A stretch of DNA of 64,000 nucleotides from Theobroma cacao (GCF_000208745.1 NC_030853.1:25597744-25661743); one strand, 5' to 3'. Positions 37,373 through 51,029 are shown, counted from the stretch's first letter. Notes: generated by a model from the letters alone, not told the origin. A program made the numbers and translations.

Positions 37373-40300
37373 TTCCTCCAAACAGCTATCCCATCATTGG
37401 AGCTGGACAGCTTTATTTATGGTCATTTGTGAAGGAAACAAAGTTTTAACTAGTACTACAAAATTGTAGGGGAAGGCTGCTGTCACTTTTGAGACATTTT
37501 GTAATTCGGCTGCTATTGGACTAAAGTGTGACCACTTTATGTCTTTGGAGGGACCTCTCCTCTGCCAGTCATCTGCTTTAATTAACTTTTTTATTGTACT
37601 GGTTTGTGTGACTAGACTCTTCATTTTGGGCTTAAACAATGTCGTTTACTGATGATCTTGAAGCAGAAGGTTAGGCAGTACAAATTTATTATACCATTTA
37701 AGATAGTAAAATCATGGACATTTGACACTGATATCAGTTTTATTTTATCAGCATTTAGCAGCCATTGCTATCAAATGAGTAGTAGCAAGGCTTTAATCAA
37801 CTCTGAAGTGCAGTGCTTTTTTTGAATATGACATTAGTGGAAAGTTCCTTTCATAAACTATAAATAGATAATCTCAGCCAATTTGATTGTAGGGGACCAT
37901 GTATCGGGGCCAGAGTTGTGAGAATGCTTTGGCTACAATAGACATGGATGGTTTCAAACTACTTGCTTGAAGAAGTCTGAAATTGGGACTGCGACATACA
38001 AATGAAAGAGAGAGAAAAGGAAAACTAAAAGCTTTTGCCTTTAATTACAAACCTAAATAAAGCCATTCGCCCAAAGGGTTGTTATCTTTATCAAACTTGT
38101 TACTGTATTGATAGGAACACACAATCAGTTCATGTAAATTTACTCTGTGAAAATCATGTGCACACCTCTCAAACCTCGAAGTCTATATTGAACTGGCTTT
38201 TTGACCTAATGATTCAGGTCTGGACGTAAAAGTGGGGAGCCTTATTAAGACCTAGGTTCCACGAATAAGCCAACAGCAAGCAACACGTTATTTCCCCTCT
38301 TTAAAAGCCATTGAATAAATAGGAACTTTTACATTGTGGAGACTGAAGGTCCCATGTTTTTTGACAATAATAACTCGGCAAACCAACAGTAGGTGGTAAC
38401 ATTGGATCGAGATATGGATACCCTAGCTACAAAGAGTGGCGTGTGTTGATGAAGAAACTCCAATTCCAAGAATATGGTATGTGTCATTCCCCTAAAAACA
38501 AGGGCATAATAATGATGATGATGATGATGTTTCTATCGTAGCTATTGTTGCCATTTCATATTCAAAAGCACAGGAATCACGCGTGTCTAATGTGACAGTT
38601 CATTTACAATTGGAATCTTTATGAGAAAGCAATCATAAAATGGCCCCCCACACAGTCTCACCGCCGCGCTTGCTTGTTGGGTTGGTGATGAACTCCATGT
38701 ACTCACTTCATATGCATGCATCAACACACTTCTCCCATGCATTTCCCTCCAACCACTAAATATACCACCATCTTCCCTTTGGAACCCGGTGCGATCCGTT
38801 GTCTGAGTATGATCTGAATGATTCTACTTTCAACTGTTAAAATATTAATATTTTTTCTTAAAAGTTTTGTATCATTTTTGAGATATGAAAATATATATTA
38901 CTTTTCATTATATAGTTCAAATTCTTATTCAAAAAAAAAAAAAAAGAAAAGAAAAGGATTTGGAGATATTTTTAATTTGAAAATGTTTTTTAGTTCCAAT
39001 GCAATCATTAGTTATGATTTTGTGCAAATTTTCAAATATATTAAATAGTGGTGTACATGCATGTAATTTGGAAAAAAAATAATAATATTTTTTTAAAATC
39101 CCTATTTATACATATATATGAGAAAAAGGATGGTCCCAAAACCTCCAGTTGAAAGAGGGTACGTAGAAATAAAGAGACAAGTGTAGGAGCCGAAGGATGA
39201 GGTGTTCAAACTTTTGGTTTTGGTTGACTTAAATTGAAATTGGGGTACACCTTCAATTCAATCAATACCATTCATGCCAGTAAGGTGGGCGTATTCAGTG
39301 ATCAAATCTAATGCATTTATCTCTTTACTAGCAGACAAGAGCCAGCTCTGTATACCTTTATGAATTATTGATTCATACAAGCGACCAATTCTCCAAAGGA
39401 TATTTGTATATTCACACACTAGTCAAGACTTAGATAGAGTTTCTTACATAAACTAAGAAAGAAATTCAGATTGGAACATACACCGATCTACCTAGTCTTC
39501 AATTCAGTAAGTCGTTTTGATCCCTTTTCAATTTAATTACCATCCTGACGGAGAATAAGTGTAAACTCATCCTTGATTGAAAGGAATTAGATATTCCAGC
39601 TTCACATGTATATATCTATAAAAAATAAAAATCAATTAATGTAGTTAACTTTTTGTTCATCTGTAACTGCGTGCATACAAGTAGAGAAGCATCACTCTAC
39701 ATTTCCTTCATTCTTCGTGCATGAAGGTACATGGACTGCGATTACCCAACTACCTATATTCTGTCATCATGAATATTTACTAGTTCATTTGATCCATTGA
39801 TTATTAATTATTTATTAGTATTACACACAAGGAGAGATTAACTTTCTTAATTAACCTTATCCACAAAATTTAATACTCGTGAAATCTAGCTAGAACTACA
39901 AATTTTTCACATTTTTCTTTTTTTAATTGGCACACTAAATTTATTTAAAGAATGAGAGATGACCTGCCCACATAATGATTGATAGTAGCTTCTTTAAGAT
40001 TTAACCATATTATAAAATAGTTAAACTTTGAAGAATTGCATACCACACTACATCTTTATCAATGCCTCAAAAGCTAGCTCATGCTTTTATTTTATTTACC
40101 AATAATTTGGTGCAAAACAATGGCGTTGAGAAAGGGAATCGATCTCCAGCTTTTACTCTAAATGCATGCATAGATTGTTGGTGGTGGTGGTTGCTCTTGT
40201 TAAATATTCCACTACCCCTCATTTCTTATATATATATTGTTTTATATTCTAGTGCACGGGGCATCTAAGGGGGGAGAAACAAAGTGAGAGAGAGAGAGAG

Positions 40301-42810
40301 AGAGAGACTAATATAATGGAGTTTAAGAAATTAAAAGGCACCTTTTTTTACGTTCTAACAAGTTTACTTTAGAGTCATTAATTATTTGTGCACAAGAATA
40401 ATTAGATTTAGAAGGGTATAATAATACATCTTTCGGAGCTAATGTGAGTGTAATTATGCAACACTAATTGCCTTCCAGCACTACACCATGTCCGCTCTCA
40501 TCAGCATCTTCCTTTATATAATTTTTGGTCTCGTCATTTATGCTGCATCATTGCTACATATGTTTTCCTTGTTTGAAGGAAAATTTTACTATCATGTCAT
40601 CACGTAATCATATTTTGTATCACATTTTAATACTCTGGTTGCAGCTCTAATTATCTGATTACGATTAAAATTGAACATTTATCGACTTTTATCTTTTATA
40701 AGTAATCAGACAGTCTAATTATCAAATGTTTTAATATTTGAAAGATCAAAAAGAATAATTTTTATGGTAAAAGAAAGATATGTTAGAGAAATAATAAGTT
40801 CTCACGGTGGGGAGGAATTCAAAATTTAAAGGTTAATTTGTAGTTCCACTTACAAATGCTGAATTTTGCTTTGGTTTAGAAATAATAGGAGCTGATGAGC
40901 AGCCGACCACCGCTGCTTAGCTATGAAAGCAATGTAATGATAGAAAGGTGGGTTTCCTCCTACAGCTTTCCAATGATAGTAACAATTTTTCTCACTTTTG
41001 AAAATGGGTCACCAATAACTGTTTCTTTACTCTCTCTTTTTATGACAATCAGCCTTTCCCAGATAGCTGCATTACCTCACAAAGATTATGTTACAACTGT
41101 GGAGAAATCGAACCCACACACCTCAGCTATATTGATTCCATTATCATGCGGTTAAAGTTTCTAAGTTTAGTAATGTGAAAGCCCTATATCTTATTTTGTG
41201 TACCCTAGGTTGGCCCATTATTTTTGATTGTTTAAGATAAATAAATAAATAATATACTATCTCGTTTTCATGATACATAATTAATTTTTAAGTTTTTTTA
41301 TGTACAGATATACGAATTCAATCCGATCAGATAATTTTATGTTCATTTATTGATTTATATATTCAATTGATTTGTTCAATACCGGGTAATAAATATATCA
41401 TATATTTTTACAATTATTTAATTTTAATTACAAATTCTATTCGTACATATCATTTCTTGAATAATAAAAAAGAAAAAAAAAAACACCCATTAGCTTTATA
41501 GAGGTGGCCATTTAATTTTGTCCACATACAACATAGTGTTCTACTTTTGAATTCTTGTAATGATCCATTTACTAGTTTCATGTACATAACTTCCAAATTT
41601 AATTCAAGACATCCCTTCGCATGATCATCTCCCTTTCTATGTGAAAAAGAAATCACTAGAATTTGAAAAACAGGTAGCCAAAATTAATTAGAATTCTCTA
41701 TACTTTTTGTGCATATGCAAGTGGAAGTCATGCAAAGCCTGCCATGCACCGAAATTGAAGATGTTCCTTGCCTAGAGATAGATAAAATATCCTCCATGGT
41801 TATAGGAAAACTGAATTCAAGAAATATTGCCTAGCCCTTAGATATTTTATTTTGCTCTTGTGTTAATTTCAAAACCCAATTTTGTCCTTATTGTTTGATT
41901 AGTTATTTTCTACCAATTAATCAAATCATGTATCCACTAAAAATCACGTTCAATCATATCAAGTAAGAACAATAAAATTATAATCTATACCCTGTTGAAA
42001 CTTAATTACAACACTTGACAAATTTCTTCATACTCTTTTTAAGTCAATAATTGTCTTAATGATGAAAGATTATTTTTTCTCCTAACTCTCAGCTGGTATT
42101 GGTAATGTAATTGCTTTTGAGGGTAAAAGAAAGAGAAATGACACAACTTATTTAAGAGTTTGAAATGCTACACATTAGAAGACAAAAACCATAGGCAACG
42201 GTCAAAGACAGTGTGGTAAATTACCTATGAACTACAAAACCTTGGCGTTCTCGTGACTCTCATTATTCAAAGGTTATTCCCCATTTTGAAAGAAACCCAT
42301 TAAAACCAATTATAACAAGTTGTCTGAATCAAGCAAATGTATTGAAGAAGGATTGCCAAGTTAGATTATGACTGAGGTATCCCTTTTTTAGACACATGGC
42401 AAAGGTTGAATGGCTAAAATCACATCTAATTTGGTGGTCCCTTTTCTAAAACACTTGTGCCTTTATTCGCCCATACCAGATCAAGTTGTCATCCACCACC
42501 TGTTTTTAAGCAATCATAGTGAAGGACCTCTACCATATTCCCATGGGGACAGAATCATTGTACATAGTTTCTCTCACAAAAAACCAAACCAAAACCATTT
42601 TGTTTTTATTTTTATTTTCTTCTGCTAGAAACCAAGAAAAGTTCAAAATCACTCCCTCAAAGGCTAAAACAAAAGCTTCCAGCTTTGATGGTATGCTAAG
42701 CTGGCACCAGCTTTCCATTTGGCTCTCCTTCAGTTATTGCCTCACGCGTTACCCCACCCGCATACCCTCCCCTCTTTCTTTCCCAATCTCTTTGTGAATA
42801 GCATTTCTTG
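37373..42810. other. Long intergenic region without a supported gene
   Basis: 5.4 kb in which I find no gene. Simple repeats occur at 38513-38529 (ATG units) and 40286-40308 (GA units), with an A run at 38932-38945. Minus-strand 37394-37639 and plus-strand 40062-40268 and 40895-41155 are open but show no family feature. The last 400 bases before the XTH gene may contain its regulatory region. Confidence 0.5.
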
Positions 42811-42811
42811 G

Positions 42812-42823
42812 CTATATATAAAG
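42812..42823 (+). promoter_or_regulatory. TATA box of the XTH gene
   Basis: CTATATATAAAG lies about 100 bases before the XTH ATG at 42925. Position and sequence fit a plant core promoter, with transcription starting near 42850. Confidence 0.65.
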
Positions 42824-42924
42824 CCCTCTTTGGAAAACTCTAATCCCACTCAAAGTACTTACGAACAACACTTCTCGTTTTCTCTCTTTCTCCCTTTGTC
42901 TTTAGCGTCTGTAGGTAAGAAGAA

Positions 42925-44618
42925 ATGGGTTCTTCTTGCAATGGGGTTTCCATGCTTGTGCTGGTTGGTTTGGTAGTAAACTCTTTGGTAGTTGTAGCCT
43001 ATGCCGGTGACTTCTACCAGGATTTCGACTTAACTTGGGGTGACCACAGGGCTAAGATTTTCAATGGTGGGAAGCTTCTGTCCTTGTCTTTGGACAGGGT
43101 TTCAGGGTCAGGTTTTCAGTCCAAGAAAGAGTATCTGTTTGGGAGAATTGATATGCAGCTCAAGCTTGTCGCTGGCAACTCTGCTGGCACAGTAACTGCG
43201 TATTATGTATGTTAAGAAACACTACTTTTTCTTATTTCTTTAACTTCGTAATAAAATGCCTTTAGCTTTGATAGGCTAGGCCTAGAAGAATGCTAGTGGT
43301 GGCCTACTTGAAACATCTTTAGCGGTGAGAAGGAAATGAAAGTTGAAGGGTACTAATCAACTTTCCAGAGCGTGGAATTTTTATACGGGAAAGAGTGAAA
43401 AAAATAAAAACTGTTCCTTCACAAGATTGAACTTATTATTGTCTGCCACATTAAAAAAGTCACAAAAATGTGGCATGGTCATACTATGTTGCTTTGAACC
43501 ATCCCTATCTTTGGACCTTTTCTAATGGGGCAATAGACTTTAGGGTGGATACCCTGCTCAACTTTTAATGTTTTCCATGTTTTATTTTTTCCGGTGCTTT
43601 AATTCCCTTCTCTTGTATCACTTTCATGGTCGACCGTCAGCTTTTCATTTCTCCTAAAATGCCGATTACCATGTGGGGTAAAGAAACACAAGTCCTGCCT
43701 GTTGAAAGTTTCAAAATATAAAGCCATTTTTTGCTTTGTAGAAGACTTTCAATATTTAATTTCCTTAATTGTGAAAATCAATAGTAGTTTGTGCTAAAAC
43801 TTGTGTCACATGCATGTAAAAAGTGATTCTTCATGACGACCTCAAAATCTTTGCTCTTGCGCGTACAAGTAATTAACTATTTTTGTGCTCTGTTTTTGCA
43901 GCTGTCTTCTCAAGGGCCAACTCATGATGAGATCGACTTCGAGTTCTTGGGGAATCTTAGTGGTGACCCCTACATTTTGCACACCAATGTCTACACTCAA
44001 GGCAAGGGGAACAGAGAGCAACAATTTTTTCTCTGGTTTGACCCCACAAGAAACTTCCACACCTATTCCATCATCTGGAAGCCCCAGCACATTATGTAAG
44101 AGCAAGGCACAATGTCTTTTAACTCGTCTGTTGTCTTTGTACAATATTTTGTCAATATTAGTACATTTCTTCCGTTGGCCCCCTTCTAACATAGATATTT
44201 TATGGGTTCTGTTGTCAGTTTCTTGGTGGATAACATTCCCATTAGAGTATTCAAGAATGCTGAATCAGTTGGCGTGCCCTTCCCCAAGAGCCAACCCATG
44301 AGGATTTACTCTAGCCTTTGGAATGCTGATGACTGGGCCACAAGGGGTGGATTGGTGAAAACAGATTGGACAAAGGCACCCTTCACAGCATATTACAGGA
44401 ACTTCAATGCCAAAGCTTGTACTTGGTCTGGAGGTGCTTCATCCTGTGCCTCTACAAGCTCAGTCTCGGATGGTGTATGGGAGACCAATGAGCTCGATGC
44501 CCCTGGCAGAAGAAGACTGAGATGGGTTCAAAAATATTTCATGATATACAACTATTGCACCGATTTAAAGCGTTTCCCTCAAGGTGTTCCTCCCGAGTGT
44601 AAACGCCCAAGGTTCTGA
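42925..44618 (+). CDS. Xyloglucan endotransglucosylase/hydrolase (GH16)
   Basis: Three exons, 42925-43206, 43902-44095 and 44219-44618, give 291 residues, the usual XTH length. These apoplastic enzymes cut and religate (or hydrolyse) xyloglucan in the primary cell wall. Seen in order: signal peptide (about 1-27, ending VVAYA before GDFYQ), the GH16 fold, the catalytic motif [10 protein letters not shown] with nucleophile E104 and acid/base E108, the conserved glycosylation site N112-L-S right after it, [19 protein letters not shown], the AKACTWSGG region, and a C-terminal XET_C domain with [19 protein letters not shown] and PPEC. All catalytic residues and the paired cysteines are present. 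Intron 1 is phase 0 and intron 2 is phase 2. Overall it looks like the XTH15/16 or XTH22-25 type, not the hydrolase-only group. I do not fix the member number. Confidence 0.95.
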
Positions 44619-46340
44619 AACAGAGTTGGAAAGAGAAGTTGTGGTGGTCAAGTCTGAGGGGGGTTTTGTAATATAGTTAATGGTTGCATATTCTTTTAGT
44701 ACTTCCTCTTATGTATTCAAGCTTCACTCAACTTGGTGCTTAGGGGTTAAATAAGTTATATTCGTTGTTTCTGTTTCTTGTTTTGTTGGTTTTGATCATC
44801 TTGTGAGGTTGAAGATGGTTGTAAATTCTGTTTCAGTTAATAAAATTACCAGTTGAGTTTTGTAAATTAACGTGGCTCTGCAAAGATTACCTTGCTTTGT
44901 TTTCCATGGACGTTATTAAAAGCAGGAGTATCCAAAGAAGTATTTGTAGATTCACGAAATTGAAAAGATTTAACAGCTTTTCAACCTAAAGCATATTTGA
45001 CTATGGTTCAAAAGTAATTCCCCTAGGACAAGTTAATCTCCCGTGACCAGTGCTGGACGATTAAATTAAACGAGTTTTGGCTCATTGGAAGAAACAAAAC
45101 AGAGCTCAGAGGCCACGCCGAGTGTCCTAGCCAGGTCGGCCGTACAGTTATGGGCAACCTTATGGAACTGAAGAACTGCTGCCAAAGAATACATTATTAC
45201 GGACTATAAACTTTATTAGGCCTACAGAAGAGAAATAAGGATAAGGCTTTCCTGAGAGGACGCATCAGCATTCAGCGACTTTACATTGCCAAACTGTGTT
45301 AGCTGCAGCAAAACTCCAAACTTCATCTTGGAAAAACCATCAGGGCACGTGAAGATCTGGTGTGGTATGAGTACGACTCATCATCTTGGCAATTGAACTT
45401 GATCCACGTATGTATATCTTGCTACACTACTTTTATTATCATTCCCAACGAATTTCTATACTGACCATTTCGATTCCTCCAAAAATAAGCCCATTATTCG
45501 CCCCTTCATGATCTTCTCCTCGTTTCCCACACCTCGGCCGCCAACCCTACCACTCCATGAAAATTTAAAAAGGACAAGGGAAGGACCTGTCATTCACCCC
45601 CCCTGAGCTCTCTTACCACTTTCTTCATGAAACATGTTTTCAATTGGCTATCGATTCCTGTCAGTAAATTGTGTTTCTGGTTTGCTACAAATCAAATCAA
45701 TTGTCTACGATTGTTGATTTTTAGTTTGCTACTTGTAATCCCATATGAGAAACATGATTATACAGAACTTCCAGCATTTACATTTTGCAGTTTAATCAGT
45801 ATGACCATTAGACAATTGGATGTGCCACAAAGGAACATTCTTTTACTCAAGCTAACCCGGTGCTACATAACTATACAAGCTTTAAGAAAAGAAAAAGAAG
45901 CAAACCCTTAACAATAATACCTGCGAATGTAGAAGTTTTTGTGATAGCTATATTTCCCCAAATACAGATATTGAAACATTGTTCTTCGCCTGCTTCTCAA
46001 TCTCATTAAAATAGGATGCTTGATTTTCTCTTACGTGGACAAAATGTGGACAAGTTCTAATGCTGTTTGTGTACAATGATTCCAATATTGATATCAGCAG
46101 CTACTTAGTATGGAACGGGATGTCATCAAAGCTAACTACAAAGCAACAATGACAACAAAAGCACTGCAGCTGCTGTTGCAGTATTTTCCTCTTTTACTTC
46201 GCAACTATTTCTTTGATGAGCCGGCTATTGGAATGACTTGTTCTTCAACAAAATTGGCAAATCTCACGCTTGGCCGGTGCCCACACTACATGAACAAGAT
46301 GAACTAAGATTGCTGGACAAGCATGAATCAAAATGCTTAA
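44619..46340. other. Intergenic DNA downstream of XTH
   Basis: XTH 3' UTR to about 44860. On the minus strand at about 45095-45190 a frame reads FHKVAHNCTADLARTLGVAS, which resembles the tail of a retroelement RNase H, a possible tiny relic. The rest (45.4-46.3 kb) lies between convergent genes and has no supported coding sequence, except that an unseen last exon of the next gene could lie here. Confidence 0.4.
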
Positions 46341-46341
46341 A

Positions 46342-46690
46342 AGTATAAATGAGAATCTGTAGGCATTTCCGCATGAGTTTTCATTCGTTTTTTTTTAGGT
46401 GGTGGTGGGGGGTTTGGTCAATAGTTCAGAGATGCTCTTGTGTGGAGTGCAAAGTGCAAACTACACTTACTGGGATTTTGCAGTGAATGTTTAGATCATA
46501 GTTCATTTCTCTGAGACCGGTTCAGTATAAATGAGAATCTGTAGGCATTTTGGCAGGAGGTTTTTTTTTTTTTTGGTGGGGGCGGGAATGGCAGATGGTT
46601 CAGATATGCCCTTGTAACAGAGTGCAAAGTGCAAACCATACTTACTGGGATTCTGCAGTGAATGTTTAGATCATTGTTCATTTCGCAGAG
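46342..46690. repeat. 182-bp tandem repeat overlapping a gene's 3' exon
   Basis: Two direct copies, 46342-46523 and 46524 to about 46690, each start AGTATAAATGAGAATCTGTA and end after TGCAGTGAATGTTTAGATCA. The second copy contains the 3' half of exon 6 of the minus-strand gene with its GT donor. The first copy carries a diverged duplicate of that half exon. Confidence 0.8.
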
Positions 46691-49600
46691 ACGAGTTCTG
46701 GCAAGTTCTTCAGCTTCAGAGGCTTCCTTGCAAGCTTCTTTAACCTAAATTGAGCATATTACAGATTTAGCCTAATTCCTATAGTAATGTCAATAGAGTA
46801 CATAGATAGTAGTGAAATGGAAACAGAATCGTAAGAACGTTAAACATCATGTTTGAAAGCAGGATTCAACATTTGGACCAGCACTGTCTAAGCTAATATC
46901 ATAAAGTCAATCATATTATTAATGCAATAGCAAGTGCAACATAACTGAATATCTCAAATCATAGGCCATTTTGGTTTTTTAAGGTGGACACACGATTTTG
47001 ATTGTTTTGTAGAAACCAGGCATCATAAATCAAGTCAAATATAAGTATGTGACATTCATGATTATCATCAGAAACTCTTTGCTGATTTTCTTCTAAAAAT
47101 TCTGCTACAGAATGACCATTCTGAATGAGTGCAAGGACCCTTCCCCATAAGCTTCAAGCATGTCGAGTCTAGCACTAAGCCTTGACATGCAGCATAAAAA
47201 ATAGGCTTCTGAGTTAAAAGTACTTTTAATCTAGTGGAACTACAAATACAGGAAGCATTCAGTATTATCAGGCTAGAATGATCACTCATTGATGCTATGA
47301 TTTTATTTAACTGGTTCTAAATCATTAATAAACAAAACTTTCTTTGTCATACAAAGTATGACTTAAAGCCTGTTAATAAAATAAAGTATCCGAAAGTTCT
47401 AAGCTAATAATAAGTTGTCAAAGGAAGAACCAAGTTACGAAAAGTTCCACCAGATTCTATACAATTCTAGCCAAGTCATGCGAGACAAACAGAAAAAAAA
47501 AAGGTGTTGAAATCGGAACTTGTTTGATTCCTATAGATTTGCATTTTCTCTGTTCTCCCTTTCACCATGCATACAAAATGTTGACTGAACCTATAAAATG
47601 AGTAGCCTTTATTGAGATAGCATGCAGTAGGGTCAAGCAAACCTATAAACTCCCAACCATAAAGCATTTCATAAACGGAGATCAAATTCTTATGTCAGCT
47701 CACTATATTTGAAAGCAAAGCAAAGTATGAAGGATAAAAATTCATTTAATATCACCTGATTGATGCAAATACTTGTCTGATCTTTAGCAGATTTTTCCAA
47801 CATATTCCGTAGGTTCGATAATTCTTTAATCAAATCTAAGGCCACTTCTTCAGCATCTTGCATCTGATTTCTTGAAAATTCATATGACCTCTCTGCATGT
47901 AGCCGAAAAGAAGAACAGTTCAGACAGGTACAAAGACCTCTGCATCCATGTGGATTTCTTTTAAGGATTCCCTTTCTGAAACCAGCAGCAGGAATTACAG
48001 GAGGAATAGAGGCTTCAACAATAGCTTCACTTTGCATTTTATTGGTTGCACATTTCACAGTAGACTTTACACAGTCCTCTTCAGTTTCAAGAGGTAACTG
48101 ATGAGACACTGATTTAGCACCTTCGTCTCTTGGAAATAATCCAAAATTGTTGAGACAGCTCAGTGGCTCAACCACATTTTGAGGGCTAGTTTCTAACTTC
48201 TGATTTGTATCCAATGCAGCATGATTAACAAGTAATCCATGTTCCTGTTGTGTATCCGTTATCATTGAGGAATCAGCTACTTGTTTAGGAGGTGATTGTG
48301 TCAGTTTCTGGTTAGATGAACATCTCGGAGTAGTTGCTGCAGCCACTAGCAGCATACTATCATCACCAGCATAATGCTCTTCAGAACAACTTTTGCCATT
48401 GAAAGTTTCCATGCATATCTCTTTGCCAGAAGTAAATAATGGTGAATGTGCCTTTTCTTTGGAACTCTTCTCAACTTTCAGTGACTGATCATTTCCAGAA
48501 GCACCTGGTAAAGCATCCAAGAAAAAGGTTACAAATATTAAGGCTCCAAATTAATTCAAAAACAATAGAATTATTCTGACAACAAGAAGCAGGTGGGATT
48601 GGGGAATGGAGGAGATAGCCTATGAAATAAAGCTGGACTCACATGAGAAATCATTTCTCATGTCGATCAAAAATGGAAGCAATCTTCTATAACTGAATGA
48701 GCCAGGAATTTTAGATAACTTCAGATGCAAGCGTGGGTTTGGAACCTGTTCAACATCACAAGCCCAACTACATAAGCATGAAATGTCTTTCATCATTAAT
48801 TTAGTGTAACTTGCACATACACCTATCAATTCAGCAAACTAAGAGCTACCATAACTGAAAATATTAAAAGGTTGATAGCATCTTACCATCTTGTTCTTAG
48901 GACTTGAGTCTAGGCTTTTATCCCTACCTTGACTGCTATTTCTGTGTAAGGTTTCATTTGCTGACTTTTCAATAACATGATTCATGCCTTGTGAAACACA
49001 ATCCAATCTGTTCCATCTGCTATCATCAGTTTCATGTTTAAAAGACATGTCAGAATCTGGTGGTGTCATCAACATACATTCTCCATTCAAGTCTTCAACT
49101 TGTTCCAGGACTTCACCGTCATTGTCAACTCTCTGCTGTAAACTGCAATTTCTGTTTCCTCCCACTTCAGACAAAGGATTCACAGAATTCAGGTGCTGAG
49201 CTTCAAAAGAATGACAAATGGTAGCTTTTGACATCCCTTCAACCTCAAACTGCTTTGTGTCATCATTAGAATTTTGTCTAACTTCATCATAATCATAAGA
49301 TTCACACTTATTGCTAACTGTAGACAATGTCTGATCCAAAGCATCTAGACTTTGAGCATCACAAGGAGATTCAACATTAGTTTTTGTAACCTCACCGTCA
49401 TCCACCATCATTTTATCACTAGAAACCACACCAATTAACTTTTCCTTGTTCAAAGGAGAATCATCTATAGTTGAAGTTGAATCATGTTTTGAGCAATTCA
49501 AATTCTGGTCTTCAAAAGAAACTTGTAACTCAAGTTTCTGAATCTCCCCATTATCAAATGGTGTTGAGGAACACTCATTGTCCAGTGAGGTGAGGGACTC

Positions 49601-51029
49601 AACTAATTTCGTGTTCAACTCCTTACTAGAACCACTGTTATGATCCTCCATGGTGCAGCCATTTGTCTGAGATTTATCTGCCAATGTTTCTTGACAGTTT
49701 GAAGCCAAGAATTGCTTCTCTTCCAAACCCTTCTCAGTTTTTTGACAACGCCCCGTTGTTGGGGAACCTGTCAAGATCATAATACAAAAACATTTAATAT
49801 CATAGCTTTAATTACAGTTGCCATCTTGTCACGTTGTGCAAACAAAGTCTAAAACGAGAAGAAAAGCATAGAGAAAATGAGAGAGGAATTACGAGAATAA
49901 TCTTTTCCCATATCCATCAAATAAGGAAGCAATCTTCTGTAGCTGAATGAGCCTGGCGTTTTGAAAAGCTTGACACGAGAACATGGTTTCAAAACCTACT
50001 CCAACATACACAGGCAACCGACATTACTAAACAATCACCAATAAATGTATAGGCATTGCATAGAATAACAAAACATCACGGTGAAACATAAAACTACTTT
50101 ATCCAAATTGTGCAGCAACTTGAACATAATTTCAAAAAAAATTAATGAAAATTAACAAATGACTACAATGTAACATCAATTATAACATAATTGTTCTGTA
50201 CAAATTTAAAATCATACATTGTTTCTCTCTAAGAAAACATTTTTTACTTATGTAGCTAAAGGGAATTATTTTTTTTCAAAATGTCTGTATCAAAAACATA
50301 ACATTTGAGAAGGCAAGTCCAAAAGGAGAAATGAAAAAGCAATAGCAAAAGTATCAACCAAAAGTTACATTAGGTGACGGGCATTAAATGAAAAAAGTTC
50401 CAACATTAAAATCTTACTGATTTGATTGAATCATTTATGCCATTTCTCTCCTCGTGAACGCACTTTCTCGTGCATCCATCATGTTTCTGCAGGCTTTCAC
50501 TTGGCTCCTTCTCTAAGACTTGACCTGAAAAGTAACTTCCATTTCTTTCAACCCCTTGATTACCACCAAAGATCTCAGCATCTGGTGGGGTTGACTGCAC
50601 AAAATCCTCATTCGACAAATCCAACTTTTGAAAATCCCCATTTTCACGCGCTTCTTTACTTCCACCCAAACAATTCCCAGCAACCTCACTCTTTCGCAGA
50701 TTCTCAGCATCATCCAAACAGTTACGAATTACCCCGTCAGTGGAAGAGGGAGAGAAGACACGTCTTAAGCGGAGATCTTTGATGGAAACGGAAGATAAAT
50801 CACAGCCCACGGATGAATCTTCATCTGGAGAGCCATTTTTCCGTTTTCTGGCGACGGGTTGCAGATCCTGGTGGTTTCTGCCGCGGGTTGAGTCCGGTCG
50901 GGATTGGCCTGATCGGTTACGGTGAAGATATATTTGGGATTTGCTGCGAGTTAAGATTCCCATTAAGGAATGTGTTGTCGGAAGGGATGATCGTTTACGC
51001 TTCTTAGAGATTTCCTTCGACTCCGCCAT
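46646..51029 (-). CDS. Conserved plant protein, unknown function, Cys cluster and helical C-terminus
   Basis: Model, minus strand: 50418-51029, 49893-49995, 48887-49767, 48643-48745, 47756-48504 and 46646-46744. These exons join in frame by GT-AG and sum to 849 codons. A short terminal exon is not identified; without splicing the frame runs on to a stop at 46496. The N-terminus is basic (KKRKRSS, then ILTRSKSQIYLHRNRSG), suggesting nuclear localisation. Exons 2 and 4 are both exactly 103 bases and encode nearly the same module, KTPGSFSYRRLLPYLMDMGK and KIPGSFSYRRLLPFLIDMRN. Exons 3 and 5 are long, acidic and Ser-rich, probably disordered. The C-terminus has GILKRNPHGCRGLCTCLNCS (C-x3-C-x-C-x2-C), then a helical, probably coiled-coil stretch through DAEEVALDLIKELSNLRNML and ACKEASEAEELARTRLCEMN. 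I know of no assigned role. The ATG is the first in exon 1, close to the transcript start. Confidence 0.8.

Noticed and set aside
37394..37639. 81-codon minus-strand frame with natural-looking composition
   Set aside because: No family feature, no adjoining exon, and no counterpart in unit A. I could not support it as a gene.
42410..42976. Several overlapping plus-strand frames before the XTH gene
   Set aside because: They cross the XTH TATA box and leader and share no features. The XTH ATG at 42925 is supported by the signal peptide and GH16 sequence.
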